Shown: positions 9,436-19,432 of the stretch, piece after piece
Layout of the letters: every line of letters starts with the position of its first letter
Position numbering within the stretch: position 1 is the first letter of the stretch
From: Vulcanimicrobiia bacterium
GTDB taxonomy: Bacteria; Vulcanimicrobiota; Vulcanimicrobiia; Eremiobacterales; Eremiobacteraceae
DNA length: 42,369 nucleotides
Assembly: GCA_025450855.1 (NCBI GenBank)
Contig: JANWLL010000023.1
Coordinates: 1-42,369, forward strand
Direction: 5' to 3'
Notes under the pieces: model-generated
The model's database searches: none
Told to the model about the DNA's origin: nothing
What the model saw: the letters and a program-made list of their open reading frames with translations, nothing else
Made by a program: the position numbers and the translations under genes

Positions 9436-9669
9436 ATGACGCCATTCTTCGCCATCATCGACGCGCCGATCATCATCATCATCGTCGGGCTCGGCGTCTT
9501 GCTCTTCGGCGCGGACAAGATCCCGAAGCTCGCACGCTCGATGGGCGAGGCGAGAAAAGAATTCGAAGCGGGCTCGCGCGCACAAAACGCGCCGCCGCCC
9601 CAAGACCAGACGCAGCCGCCCGCGGCGCCGCCTGCCGCTCCTCCGACCTCGCAGCCGCCGCAGCAATAG
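9436..9669 (+). CDS. tatA: Sec-independent translocase TatA/E
   Basis: 77 aa; N-terminal TM then FGADKIPKLARSMGEARKEFEAG amphipathic helix; tatC follows. Confidence 0.9.
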   Translation: MTPFFAIIDAPIIIIIVGLGVLLFGADKIPKLARSMGEARKEFEAGSRAQNAPPPQDQTQPPAAPPAAPPTSQPPQQ

Positions 9670-9699
9670 ACGCCGGCTGTTCCAGCAGCCCAAGACACG

Positions 9700-10482
9700 A
9701 TGACGACCGCGACCGTGCCGCCCTCCAAGCCCGGGCCACCTCCGTTGCGCCCGCCGGGCGACGACGTCGAGATGACCTTCACCGAGCACCTCGCCGAGCT
9801 TCGGACGCGCCTGCTCATCGCGATCGCCGCCGTCGGCGTCGCGTCGCTCGCCGCATTTCCGCTCATGCCCACATTCCTCGGGTTCGTCGAACGGTACTTC
9901 CTCGCGGGCGTCCAGCTCCACGTGTTCTCGCCGGCGGAGACGATCCGCGTCTATATCAAGCTGTCGCTGCTCATCGGCGTCGTCGTCGCGATGCCCGTCG
10001 TGCTCTATGAGATATACGCATTCGTCGCGCCGGCCCTCGACCGCCGCTTGCGCACGCGCGTACCCTTGTACGTCTTGCCGTCGTTCCTCATGTCCGCAGC
10101 CGGCATCGCGTTCTGCGGTTTCGTCGTCCTGCCGTTCGTCCTGCACGCGCTCATGCAGCTAAACCAATCCGCCGGGCTTGTCGATACGTATCAGTTAGAG
10201 CCGACGGTCGGCTTCATCACACTCATGCTCGGGATATTCGCGATCATGTTCCAGCTGCCGATCCTGGCGGCCATCCTCGCAAGCGTCGGCATCATCAACG
10301 CGAAGATGCTCACCGACAAATGGCGTCATGCGACGCTCGCCATCTTCATCGCCGCGGGCATCGCCGCACCCGACGGCAATCCCATGACGATGGCGCTGCT
10401 CGCCCTTCCGCTGCTCGCGCTCTACGTCTTGAGCGTCGCCGTCGTGCGCGTCGCGCAGCCGAAGCTCCCGAGGCTAGCGTGA
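9700..10482 (+). CDS. tatC: Sec-independent translocase TatC
   Basis: MTFTEHLAELRTRLLIAI..., FSPAETIRVYIKLSLLIGVVVAMPVVLYEIYAFVAPAL. Confidence 0.95.
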   Translation: MTTATVPPSKPGPPPLRPPGDDVEMTFTEHLAELRTRLLIAIAAVGVASLAAFPLMPTFLGFVERYFLAGVQLHVFSPAETIRVYIKLSLLIGVVVAMPVVLYEIYAFVAPALDRRLRTRVPLYVLPSFLMSAAGIAFCGFVVLPFVLHALMQLNQSAGLVDTYQLEPTVGFITLMLGIFAIMFQLPILAAILASVGIINAKMLTDKWRHATLAIFIAAGIAAPDGNPMTMALLALPLLALYVLSVAVVRVAQPKLPRLA

Positions 10483-11882
10483 AGAGCGCCGCCGCAGCCA
10501 AGCGGACGTTCGTCGACGAGCTGCTCGACGTCTTGAGCAACGTGCTGTTCCCGGTCGTCGTATTCCTCATCTGGGCCGTGATGACGACGATCGGCACGAT
10601 CGTCGACCAGAACCAAGATCCGCAGCATTACTACGACATGTATCCGACCGCGGTCGCGAATCTCATCTTGCGGCTTCACCTCGACACCGTGCTCCATTCG
10701 ATCCCGTACTTCTCGCTCATCGTGCTCTTGCTCGTGTCGATGACCGTGTGCACGTTCAGGCGCGTCATCCCGAAGCGCTTCCCGAAGGACCGCGCGGTGA
10801 TGATCGAGGCGTTCGGCCTGCACGGAAGTGCGACGTCGCGCGCAGGCGATGCGACCGGCGAGCGCACCGAGCAGTTCTTGCGCAAGCGCCGGTTCGCGCT
10901 TCGGACGCTCGACGTCGACGGCACGCGCTGGCTCTTCGGAGACAAAGACAAGTGGGCGCGCTACGGCGTTCTCGTCGCACACCTCGGGTTCGCGATCATC
11001 GCGTTCGGCGTGTTCCTCGGCTGGCTCGCGGGCTTCAAAGGCGAGCTCCAGATCTTCGACGGCGCGACGGCCGCGGTCGCGCAGCAACCGGGCCTCGCCA
11101 TCCATCTCGACAAGTTCACCGCGACGTTCCAGCCCGTCGAGACGCCGAACGGCACGTTTTATCAAGCATCCAAGTTCGAGTCCGACGTCGGCGTCGTCGA
11201 AGACGGCACCGCGACGAAGACCGACATCATCGTCAACCATCCGTTCCAGACGAAGTCGGGCGTCTATTTCTATCAAGCGTCGTACGGCTTCGGCGGCCGC
11301 ATCGATCTGACGCGCAACGGCAAGCCCGTCAGCCTCTCGGGCGCGGGGCGGCTCATGCCTGGCGACCAGGTCTTCTTGCCGGGGACGAGCCGCGAGATCG
11401 ACTACGTCACGCTGCTCGGACCGTCGGATCCGTCGCAAGTGCCGATGGGCGTGCCGCTGCCGAAGACCGACGAGTACGCGATGTGGGTCATCCACGACAA
11501 CGTGCCGACGACGTCGCGGCCGCTTCTCGTCCCCATCGGAAAGACGATCGACGTCGGCGACGGCTATGCTTTGACCGCGCGCGCGCCGATCGCGTGGACA
11601 GGCTTGACGTACCGTCGCGATCCGGGCGAGGGCTTCGTCGGGCTCGGCGCGGCGGTGCTCGTCACCGGCTTCGTCATGGCGCTGTTCTTCGTTCCGGTCA
11701 AGCTCTACGTGCGTACGCGTCGCGACGCGCGTGGCCCGGTCGTCGACGTCGCCGCGACGACGACGAAGGGCAACACGATTTACGAGGGCGAATTCAAGCA
11801 GCTTCTCGACGGGCTCGGGCGGACGCTCGAGACCGGCGATAACGAACCCGCGCAGGATGCGGTGGAGACGGCGTATGCCTGA
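10479..11882 (+). CDS. resB: Cytochrome c biogenesis protein ResB/Ccs1
   Basis: GTG start overlapping tatC stop; ResB-like TM layout with large soluble domain, followed by ccsA-type gene. Confidence 0.88.
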   Translation: MKSAAAAKRTFVDELLDVLSNVLFPVVVFLIWAVMTTIGTIVDQNQDPQHYYDMYPTAVANLILRLHLDTVLHSIPYFSLIVLLLVSMTVCTFRRVIPKRFPKDRAVMIEAFGLHGSATSRAGDATGERTEQFLRKRRFALRTLDVDGTRWLFGDKDKWARYGVLVAHLGFAIIAFGVFLGWLAGFKGELQIFDGATAAVAQQPGLAIHLDKFTATFQPVETPNGTFYQASKFESDVGVVEDGTATKTDIIVNHPFQTKSGVYFYQASYGFGGRIDLTRNGKPVSLSGAGRLMPGDQVFLPGTSREIDYVTLLGPSDPSQVPMGVPLPKTDEYAMWVIHDNVPTTSRPLLVPIGKTIDVGDGYALTARAPIAWTGLTYRRDPGEGFVGLGAAVLVTGFVMALFFVPVKLYVRTRRDARGPVVDVAATTTKGNTIYEGEFKQLLDGLGRTLETGDNEPAQDAVETAYA

Positions 11883-12804
11883 TTACTCGCAATACAACAC
11901 GAACGCCCAAGCGCTCGCCGACGCGCACGTCGCGGCCTACATGGCTTGGTATCATGTCGCCATCGTCCTCTACGTGCTTGCTGCAGCCGTGTTTCTCGCG
12001 TACTGGTTCTTCCGCAATCGCCCGACCGCGGCGGGCGGCGCGATTCTAGCGACTGCCGGCCTTGGCTGCCAGATGGCTAGCCTCGGCATCCGCTGGGTGT
12101 ATAGCGGCCACGTGCCGTGGAACGACCTCTACGGCTCGTTGTCGGTCGTCGCGCTGCTCTCGGTCGCGCTCTTCCTCATCTTCGGGCTGCGCTACAAGAT
12201 CTGGTTCGCCGGACCGATCGTCCTCTCGGTCACCGATGCATTGCTCGCGTACGGCCAGGGGTGGAACAAGGGACTCGAGCCGCTCGTCCCTTCGCTCCAG
12301 AACAACTACTGGATCTACTACCACGTCCCCGTCGTGCTCGCCGCGTATGCGGCTTTCCTCATCGGATTCTCCACGAGCATCCTCTATCTATTGAAGAAGC
12401 ACGACGAAGACCGCGCGCTCGCCGGGGCCGGGAAGTCGGTCGGGGCCGCCGTCGCGGCCGTTCGCCCCGCGTGGCTCGATTGGCTCGATATCGTGCCGGC
12501 ATCGGGCGCGCTCGAGGTCATAACGTATCGCGTCATCGCAATCGGCGAGATCTTGCTGACCGTCGGCGTCATCCTCGGATCGCTTTGGGCGCACGACGCG
12601 TGGGGCAGCTACTGGCAGAACGACCCGAAAGAGCTCGCTGCTCTGACGTGCTGGATCTGGTACGCCGCCTACCTCCACCTGCACACGCGCCCGTCGTTCC
12701 GCGGCCCTCGCCTCGCGTGGATGTCGATCGCGGGCTTCGGCGTCGTGTTGTTCTGCTATTTCGGCGTCAACATCTGGATCAGCGGCCTCCACTCGTACAA
12801 ATAG
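11875..12804 (+). CDS. ccsA: Cytochrome c biogenesis protein CcsA/ResC-type heme handling protein
   Basis: WAHDAWGSYWQNDPKELAALTCWIWYAAYLHLH is the WWD-type heme-handling segment; polytopic; ATG overlaps resB stop. Confidence 0.92.
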   Translation: MPDYSQYNTNAQALADAHVAAYMAWYHVAIVLYVLAAAVFLAYWFFRNRPTAAGGAILATAGLGCQMASLGIRWVYSGHVPWNDLYGSLSVVALLSVALFLIFGLRYKIWFAGPIVLSVTDALLAYGQGWNKGLEPLVPSLQNNYWIYYHVPVVLAAYAAFLIGFSTSILYLLKKHDEDRALAGAGKSVGAAVAAVRPAWLDWLDIVPASGALEVITYRVIAIGEILLTVGVILGSLWAHDAWGSYWQNDPKELAALTCWIWYAAYLHLHTRPSFRGPRLAWMSIAGFGVVLFCYFGVNIWISGLHSYK

Positions 12805-12813
12805 ATCGCGGCA

Positions 12814-12935
12814 CGCACCTCGCGAGGGAGCCATCGCGGGGACGCGGCTCAAATCGGGGCAGACTATCTTTCGCCGCTCTGTTCGGCGCCTTTCGGCGCC
12901 TCACAAGGCCCGCTTGTGGCTCCCTCGCGAGTGCG
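12814..12935. repeat. ~122-bp element bounded by 19-20-bp terminal inverted repeats (IR1)
   Basis: Left CGCACCTCGCGAGGGAGCCA (12814-12833), right TGGCTCCCTCGCGAGTGCG (12917-12935): reverse complements apart from one missing base; inner hairpin CACAAG..CTTGTG. Confidence 0.8.
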
Positions 12936-12965
12936 TCGGCATCGCGCCTATCTGAGCGAGCGCAA

Positions 12966-13083
12966 GCCACGAGGGTGTCGCTCTAAGCGGGTGTTCTGAG
13001 ACGGCGAAAGCCGTCGAAGACAGCGGCGGAAGGCAAGCATTTCCCGAATCGCCGCGTGCCCGCGAGAGCGACACCCTCGTGGC
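12966..13083. repeat. ~118-bp element bounded by perfect 19-bp inverted repeats (IR2), structured-RNA-like interior
   Basis: GCCACGAGGGTGTCGCTCT (12966-12984) vs AGAGCGACACCCTCGTGGC (13065-13083); inner GACGGC-GAAA-GCCGTC hairpin (13000-13015), GCGGG/CCCGC and GCGGCG/CGCCGC pairings. Confidence 0.85.
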
Positions 13084-13094
13084 GAAGCGCGTCG

Positions 13095-14768
13095 TCAGCG
13101 AGGCGCGGTGGCGCGGTAGGTGACCAGCCAGAGGGTTGGAGTCTTTTCGATCAGCGCGAGCTTGACGCCGCGGTTCGTGAGATCGGTGTATGCATCCGGT
13201 GACACGACACACACGGCCGGTTGCGGCGTCGCGAAGTAGCGGCGCGGCGGGACGTCGTCGGTGTTATGTCCGACGCTCGTGATGGGCGGGCCGTTGGTGT
13301 AATAGTCGAGGGAAAAACCTTGATGGACGCCGTCGAAGCAGATGCGGTCGCCCGGATGCCACGAGCGCATGACGTCGCCGGCCATCGCCTTCATCGGCTT
13401 CGCGGTCGATTCGATCTGCGGGAGTATCGAGAAGGTGACGACGCCGATGAACGCGGCCATCATCGCCGACATGCCGATCGGCGCGATCCACGGCTTATCA
13501 AGTCGGATCGCGAGGAGGAACGTCAACAGCGCTATGGGCACGACGAGCCAGCCGAGCAGCGCGAGCGATGGAGCGAGTGTCACCATCAATCCGCTCGCGT
13601 GAGCGTGACCGTAGAAGTAGACGCCGGCGGCGAGGATTACAACTGCAGCGATCAGCGCGAAAAGCGCGCCGCGCAGCGGCCGCATCGACCGCTGCGCGAT
13701 CGCGTTCGCGATCGTCTCGCCGGTCATGATCGAAAGCGCGGGGAATGACGCTTCGATGTAGTTCGGCAGCTTCGTCTGCGCGACCGAGAAGAAGACGAAA
13801 GGCACGAGCGCCGCGGCGATGAGGAATTTGCCGTCGTCGTCGCCTGATCGCCACGCGCGCGCGACTGCTTGTGGTACGAACGCGATGAACGGGAAGAAGC
13901 CGACGATGAGGATCGGCACGTAATAGTAGATGGGGCCGGGTTGATTCTCGTACGGGGAAAGAAAACGGCTGACGTTCGAGAGCCCGAAGTACGCGTACAA
14001 GAAATGCGTTCCGCTGACGGCGGTCTCAGCTGCGAACCACGAACCGGCGATGACGACATACAACGCGACCGCGCCGAGCCATGGCAGACCTGCAAACGAC
14101 GTCCAGCGGCGCGCCCACGCGGCCCACGCGATGAGTGTAAGCCCGGGGAGGACGAGCGCGACAGGTCCTTTGATGAGCGTGCCGAGCGCGGTCGCGATCG
14201 CCGCGATCCACAACGCTTTGGGATCGCGATCGCGCAGTGCGAACCAGCCCCAGAAGGTCGCGACCGTCATCGCGCACACGAGCATCGTGTCTTGGATAGC
14301 CAAGCGCGACATGACGAGGAACTCGAGCCCGACCCCGAGCGCGAGCGCGGCGACGACGCCTACGGTCTCGCCGTAGAGCCTTCGCCCTGCGAGGTAGATC
14401 GCGTAGCCGCTCGCGACGCCGAAGACCGCCGAAGGAAGCCGAAGCGCGAATTCGGTGAGACCGAAGAGCTTCGCCGAAAGCGCCGCCGTCCAGAACCAAA
14501 GGGGGGGATGGACGTACCACGGCTGCAGATCTTTGTGAAGGGTGAGCCAGTCGCCCGACCTGAGCATCTCCTTCACGATCTCGCCGTACTGCGGCTCGCT
14601 GTTATCCCAGAGGCTGCCCGCGCCCAGCCGCACCGCGTAGAGCACGGCTAAAAAGACGAGCATCGCAAAGACGAAGAGTCGCGAGCGTCTGTCGGTCGGC
14701 GGCGCGTCTTGCTTCACGATGCGGGCTCTTGTCGACGGGACGGAGCGAAGTCCTTTCAGGAAGTTCAA
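13095..14768 (-). CDS. GT39/ArnT-like integral membrane glycosyltransferase
   Basis: LWDNSEPQYGEIVKEMLRSGDWLTLHKDLQPWYVHPPLWFW, PMT/ArnT-family N-terminal signature; >10 predicted TMs; exact start uncertain. Confidence 0.88.
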   Translation of the reverse strand: MNFLKGLRSVPSTRARIVKQDAPPTDRRSRLFVFAMLVFLAVLYAVRLGAGSLWDNSEPQYGEIVKEMLRSGDWLTLHKDLQPWYVHPPLWFWTAALSAKLFGLTEFALRLPSAVFGVASGYAIYLAGRRLYGETVGVVAALALGVGLEFLVMSRLAIQDTMLVCAMTVATFWGWFALRDRDPKALWIAAIATALGTLIKGPVALVLPGLTLIAWAAWARRWTSFAGLPWLGAVALYVVIAGSWFAAETAVSGTHFLYAYFGLSNVSRFLSPYENQPGPIYYYVPILIVGFFPFIAFVPQAVARAWRSGDDDGKFLIAAALVPFVFFSVAQTKLPNYIEASFPALSIMTGETIANAIAQRSMRPLRGALFALIAAVVILAAGVYFYGHAHASGLMVTLAPSLALLGWLVVPIALLTFLLAIRLDKPWIAPIGMSAMMAAFIGVVTFSILPQIESTAKPMKAMAGDVMRSWHPGDRICFDGVHQGFSLDYYTNGPPITSVGHNTDDVPPRRYFATPQPAVCVVSPDAYTDLTNRGVKLALIEKTPTLWLVTYRATAPR

Positions 14769-14806
14769 CGGGGCGCGTGCGCGCGCGCGAAGAAAGGATG
14801 CTAGAC

Positions 14807-15760
14807 ATGCAGACGATACGCATCGCGACGCGCGCGAGCCGGCTCGCCCTCATCCAGGCGCGAGCGGTCGCGACGCCGCTCGAAGCGCTCGGACGCTCCG
14901 TCGAAATCGTCACCGTCTCGACGCGCGGCGATCGCGTCACCGATCGAAGCCTCGTGCAGATCGGCGGCGACGGCGTCTTCGTCAAAGAGCTCGAAGCGGC
15001 GCTGCTCGACGGCCGTGCTGACGTCGCCGTCCATTCGATGAAGGATCTCCCGACCGACGAGCCCGCCGAGCTGCTCAACGCGGCCGTGCTCGAACGCGAG
15101 GATCCGCGCGATGTCTTGATCAGCATGGATAACGCGTACCGGGGCCTCGCGGCGTTGCCTGCGTCGGCCGTCGTCGGCACCAGCTCGCTTCGCCGGCAAG
15201 CGCTCCTCCTCGTTGACCGACCCGACGTCGAGGTGCGCGACATCCGCGGCAACGTCGACACGCGCGTCCGAAAAGTGCTCGAAGGCGAATTCGACGCGGC
15301 GATCCTCGCCCTCGCGGGATTGCGACGCGCCGGATTGCTCGAGACGGTCGGCGGGGGCACGCCGCTCGCGCTCGATCTCATGACGCCGCCGGCAGGCCAG
15401 GGCGCGATATGCGCGCAGTGCCGGAAGGGCGATGGGGAGATGACGTCCTTGCTCAAGGGGCTCGATCATCCGCAGAGCGCGCTCGAGGTGACGATCGAGC
15501 GCGCTTTCTTGCGGCGCATGGGCGGTGGGTGCCTCGTGCCGATCGGCGTCAACGCCGCCGTCCGAGGACCGGATTGCACGATCGAAGCCGTCGTCGCGGC
15601 CGTCGATGGCAGCTCGACCGTGCGACGAAGCGCACGCGTCGCTGCGGATGACGAAGTGTCGGCGGTCGCCGCCGCCGAATCCCTCGCCGATGAGATGCTC
15701 AAAGCAGGGGGGCGCGCGCTCGTCGACCTTTTCCGCTCGACGGTCGTGAAAAGCACGTGA
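14807..15760 (+). CDS. hemC: Porphobilinogen deaminase (hydroxymethylbilane synthase)
   Basis: [49 protein letters not shown], dipyrromethane Cys in [14 protein letters not shown]. Confidence 0.96.
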   Translation: MQTIRIATRASRLALIQARAVATPLEALGRSVEIVTVSTRGDRVTDRSLVQIGGDGVFVKELEAALLDGRADVAVHSMKDLPTDEPAELLNAAVLEREDPRDVLISMDNAYRGLAALPASAVVGTSSLRRQALLLVDRPDVEVRDIRGNVDTRVRKVLEGEFDAAILALAGLRRAGLLETVGGGTPLALDLMTPPAGQGAICAQCRKGDGEMTSLLKGLDHPQSALEVTIERAFLRRMGGGCLVPIGVNAAVRGPDCTIEAVVAAVDGSSTVRRSARVAADDEVSAVAAAESLADEMLKAGGRALVDLFRSTVVKST

Positions 15761-16800
15761 GCTCGACGTTCGACCCTACGACGATGGAAAGCGTCCTCGA
15801 TGGCGCTGGAACACTGCCCGTGCCGACTATTCGGCCGCGGCGCCTTCGCCGCACCGCCGCGATGCGGCGCCTCACCGCCGAGAACCGCCTGTCCGCCTCG
15901 GATCTCGTGCAGCCGATCTTCGTCGTGCCCGGCGAAGGCGTCGAGCGGGATATCGCCTCGATGCCCGGAGTCAAGCAGTTCTCGGTCGATCGTGCCGTCG
16001 AAGAGGCGCGCGCTTGCGCAGCATCGGGAATACCGGCGGTCATCCTTTTCGGCATACCACCTGAGAAAGATGATGCCGCGTCGTGGCTTGGGCGTGCCGA
16101 CGGGCCGGTGCAGCGCGCGATCCGTGCGATCAAGTCCGCCTTGCCCGAACTGCTCGTCATCGCCGACCTTTGCGGGTGCGAGTATACGTCGCACGGCCAT
16201 TGCGGACTGCTGAATCCCGACGGTGACATCGACAACGACCGCAGCGTCGCGCTCCTCGCGCGGGGCGCGGTCTCGTACGCGCAATGCGGCGTCGACATCG
16301 TCGCGCCGTCCGACATGATGGATGGGCGCGTCGCCGCCATCCGCGCCGCACTCGACCGCGCCGAGCACCAGGATATCGCGATCATGTCATATGCCGTGAA
16401 GTACGCGTCGGCATTTTACGGCCCATTTCGCGAAGCCGCGGGTTCGACGCCGGCGTTCGGCGACCGGCGCACGCACCAGATGGATCCGCCGAACGCGCGC
16501 GAGGCGGTGAAGGAAGCGCTGCTCGACGTCGCCGAGGGCGCCGACATCATCCTCGTCAAGCCGGCGCTCTCGTATCTCGACGTCGTCGCTAGCGTACGTC
16601 GCGCGGTCAACGTGCCCGTCGCCGTCTACAACGTGAGCGGTGAGTACTCGATGATCAAGGCGGCCGCCGCGCGCGGCTGGATCGACGAAGAGCGGGCGGT
16701 CGACGAGCTGCTCGTCTCGTGCAAACGCGCCGGCGCCTCGATCATCATCACGTACTTCGCGCGGTCGATAGCGACGCGGCTGGCGAAAGCGCAGCGGTGA
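15757..16800 (+). CDS. hemB: Delta-aminolevulinic acid dehydratase (porphobilinogen synthase)
   Basis: [36 protein letters not shown] (Cys-rich metal site), [21 protein letters not shown]. Confidence 0.96.
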   Translation: MSSTFDPTTMESVLDGAGTLPVPTIRPRRLRRTAAMRRLTAENRLSASDLVQPIFVVPGEGVERDIASMPGVKQFSVDRAVEEARACAASGIPAVILFGIPPEKDDAASWLGRADGPVQRAIRAIKSALPELLVIADLCGCEYTSHGHCGLLNPDGDIDNDRSVALLARGAVSYAQCGVDIVAPSDMMDGRVAAIRAALDRAEHQDIAIMSYAVKYASAFYGPFREAAGSTPAFGDRRTHQMDPPNAREAVKEALLDVAEGADIILVKPALSYLDVVASVRRAVNVPVAVYNVSGEYSMIKAAAARGWIDEERAVDELLVSCKRAGASIIITYFARSIATRLAKAQR

Positions 16801-17411
16801 GCGGCGCGTCCGCAGCGGCGCGCACGACGATCGTCCTGCTCGCCGGCGGCAGCGCAACGCGGCTCCCCGGCAAGCTCTCTTTGCCGATCGAAGGCGAGCC
16901 GATGCTCGTGCGCGTGTATCGTCGTCTCGTCGACGGCAGACGGCCGTGCGTCGTCAGCGCGCGCGGTCCGCTCGATCCGTCGCTTGGGGCGAAGATCGAC
17001 GCACCCGTCATTTTCGACGACCGCGCCGACGCCGGTCCGCTCGGCGCGATCGTCACCGTCGCGTCGACGCTGAGGACGCCGCTGTTCTTCGTCGCGGCGG
17101 GCGATCTGCCGGAGCTCGATGCGCCGTTCATCGACGATCTCGAAAGAGCGTACGACCTCGACGCACGGACAGGCGAGGCTCCCGAAGCCGTCGTGCCGGC
17201 GTGGTCGAACGGCGATATCGAACCGCTCGCCGCTCTCTACGCGACGCCGGCGGCCGTTCGCGCCGGATCGGTCGCGCTCGCGTCGGGTCGCAGGCGCGTC
17301 AGCGCGATGATCGACGCATTGCGGGTCTTGCGCTTCGACGTGCGCCCGCAAGATGAAGCGCGCCTCGCTAACGTGAACACCCGGCCAGATTACGAGGTGT
17401 TCCTTCCGTGA
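16797..17411 (+). CDS. MobA-like nucleotidyltransferase (molybdopterin guanylyltransferase-like)
   Basis: [48 protein letters not shown]; role inferred only from family. Confidence 0.75.
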   Translation: MSGASAAARTTIVLLAGGSATRLPGKLSLPIEGEPMLVRVYRRLVDGRRPCVVSARGPLDPSLGAKIDAPVIFDDRADAGPLGAIVTVASTLRTPLFFVAAGDLPELDAPFIDDLERAYDLDARTGEAPEAVVPAWSNGDIEPLAALYATPAAVRAGSVALASGRRRVSAMIDALRVLRFDVRPQDEARLANVNTRPDYEVFLP

Positions 17412-18703
17412 CGTATTCGCGCTCCGAATCGCTCCACGCCGCCGCCGTCCGTCTGACGCCCGGAGGAGTCAACTCGCCCGTGCGCGCGTTCCGTGCCGTC
17501 GGCGGCACGCCGCTTTACATCTCGCGAGCGTCTGGGTCGAAGATCTACGACGTCGACGGACGCGAGTACGTCGACTACGTTCTGTCGTGGGGGCCGATCA
17601 TGCTCGGCCACGCCGCTCCCGAGATCGTCGAAGCGGTCGAACGAGCGGCCCGCGACGGCACGTCCTTCGGTGCGCCGTCGGCGTACGAGGTCGACCTTGC
17701 GGCGCTCGTCGTCGACGCGATCCCGGCCATCGACATGGTGCGCTTCGTCAGCTCGGGCACCGAAGCGTGCATGACCGCCATCCGGCTCGCACGCGCATGG
17801 ACGAAGCGCGACAAGATCGTCAAATGCGCGGGCTGCTATCACGGGCACGCCGATCCGCTGCTCGTCTCGGCCGGTTCGGGCGCGCTGACGCTCGGCATCC
17901 CCGATTCTCCCGGCGTCACGGCTGCGACCGCCGCCGACACGATCGTCGTCCCCTACAACGACGACGATGGCGCAGGCGCGGCGTTCGCGAAGCACGGCGA
18001 ACAGATCGCCGCGGTCATCGTCGAACCCGTCGCAGGCAACATGGGATTCATCCCGCCGTCTCCCGGTTATCTCGAACGGCTGCGCGCGTTGACGACGCAG
18101 GCCGGCGCGCTGCTCATCGTGGACGAGGTCATGACCGGATTCCGCCTCCACTACGGATCGGCGCAATCCATCTACGGGATAGAAGCGGATATCACGTGCC
18201 TCGGCAAGGTGATCGGTGCCGGATTGCCGGTCGCGGCGATCGGCGGCAAGCGTGAGATCATGGAGCGTCTCGCGCCGAGCGGCGACGTCTATCAGGCTGG
18301 AACGCTTTCGGGAAACCCGCTCGCGATGGCCGCCGGCGCCGCGCAGCTGCGTGCGCTGCGCGACGGCGACGCGTACGAGCGGATCGATCGCATCGGCAGC
18401 GCGCTCATCTCGGGGCTGCGACATACGTTCGCGAAAGCCGGCATTCCCGCGCAGATCGACCGCATCGGGTCGATGTGGGGGCTGTTCTTCAACGCGAAGC
18501 CCGTCACCGATCTCGCATCCGCGAAGACGTCCGATACGGCAGCGTTCGCCAAGTACTTCCATGCGATGCTCGAGCGCGGCGTCTACCTCGCGCCGTCGCA
18601 ATACGAGGCCGCGTTCTTGTCGGCGGCACACTGCGACGACGACGTCGAGCGCACCCTCACGGCAGCCCGCGACTCGCTCGCCGCGATCGCGTCGGCACGG
18701 TGA
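17408..18703 (+). CDS. hemL: Glutamate-1-semialdehyde 2,1-aminomutase
   Basis: LTPGGVNSPVRAFRAVGGTPLY, VSSGTEACMTAIRLARAWT, KCAGCYHGHADPLL, TCLGKVIGAGLPVAAIGGK (PLP Lys). Confidence 0.97.
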   Translation: MTYSRSESLHAAAVRLTPGGVNSPVRAFRAVGGTPLYISRASGSKIYDVDGREYVDYVLSWGPIMLGHAAPEIVEAVERAARDGTSFGAPSAYEVDLAALVVDAIPAIDMVRFVSSGTEACMTAIRLARAWTKRDKIVKCAGCYHGHADPLLVSAGSGALTLGIPDSPGVTAATAADTIVVPYNDDDGAGAAFAKHGEQIAAVIVEPVAGNMGFIPPSPGYLERLRALTTQAGALLIVDEVMTGFRLHYGSAQSIYGIEADITCLGKVIGAGLPVAAIGGKREIMERLAPSGDVYQAGTLSGNPLAMAAGAAQLRALRDGDAYERIDRIGSALISGLRHTFAKAGIPAQIDRIGSMWGLFFNAKPVTDLASAKTSDTAAFAKYFHAMLERGVYLAPSQYEAAFLSAAHCDDDVERTLTAARDSLAAIASAR

Positions 18704-18707
18704 CCTG

Positions 18708-19394
18708 ATGCAGCGGCGAAAGCCGGATCGAAAACCGCCGTCGCCGTCGCGGTCGCCGTCCAAGCGCAAGCGCGCGTCGAGCGTCGTCGTCATCAGCCTG
18801 CCTCGTCTCTTCCTCTACCATCGAGCGCTCGAGGACGCGCTGCGCGCCGGTAAGCAGATGCTGACGTCCTCAGAGCTTTCGCGCCGCGTCGGTCGCGGTA
18901 TATCGTCGACGCAGGTGCGCAAGGATCTGTCGCACGTCGGGAAGATCGGACGCCGCGGACAAGGCTACGATGTCGTCGTCCTCGTCCGCCGGCTCGCGAG
19001 CGTGCTGGGGCTCGACCGCGACTGGCGCCTCGCGATCGTCGGCTTCGGCTATCTCGGTCACGCGCTCGGCGCGTATCTCGAATACCGCGAAGAGAAATTC
19101 CACATCGCCGGCATCTTCGACAACGACGAGGCGATCGTCGGCACGCAGTGGCACGGCGTCCGGATAAGCCACGTCGACGATCTCGAGCGCGTGCTGCCGG
19201 TGCTCGGCTGCAGCATCGGCATCATCACCGTGCCTGCGCCGGCCGCGCAGGCGGTCGCCGACCGTCTCGTCGCATGCGGCGTCACCGCGTTGCTGAATTT
19301 CGCACCGGCAGCGCTGAAACTGCCGCACGGCGTCGCGCTGCGAGCCATCGATCTTGCGTCGGAATTGTCGATTCTCACGAGCCAGCTGGGCTAG
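18708..19394 (+). CDS. rex: Redox-sensing transcriptional repressor Rex
   Basis: SLPRLFLYHRALEDAL, wHTH SSTQVRKDLSHVGKIGRRGQGY, Rossmann RLAIVGFGYLGHALGAYLEYREEKFHIAGIFDND. Confidence 0.93.
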   Translation: MQRRKPDRKPPSPSRSPSKRKRASSVVVISLPRLFLYHRALEDALRAGKQMLTSSELSRRVGRGISSTQVRKDLSHVGKIGRRGQGYDVVVLVRRLASVLGLDRDWRLAIVGFGYLGHALGAYLEYREEKFHIAGIFDNDEAIVGTQWHGVRISHVDDLERVLPVLGCSIGIITVPAPAAQAVADRLVACGVTALLNFAPAALKLPHGVALRAIDLASELSILTSQLG

Positions 19395-19432
19395 GGAAAG
19401 GAAATAGCCGACCAGAAGGCCGCCACGCGATC

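Noticed and set aside
8199-9872. 557-aa minus-strand ORF spanning polyprenyl synthase, tatA and tatC start
   Set aside because: Antisense shadow of three recognisable genes; low-complexity composition and no domain
10422-11495. 357-aa minus-strand ORF opposite resB
   Set aside because: Antisense shadow ORF with Arg/Asp/His-rich composition; resB/ccsA context clear
12901-13212. 103-aa minus-strand ORF MCRVTGCIHRSHEPR... covering IR2
   Set aside because: Overlaps the GT39 3' end and the long inverted repeats; no domain; structure is better explained as a non-coding element
17390-18793. 467-aa minus-strand ORF opposite hemL
   Set aside because: Antisense shadow; hemL conserved motifs on plus strand
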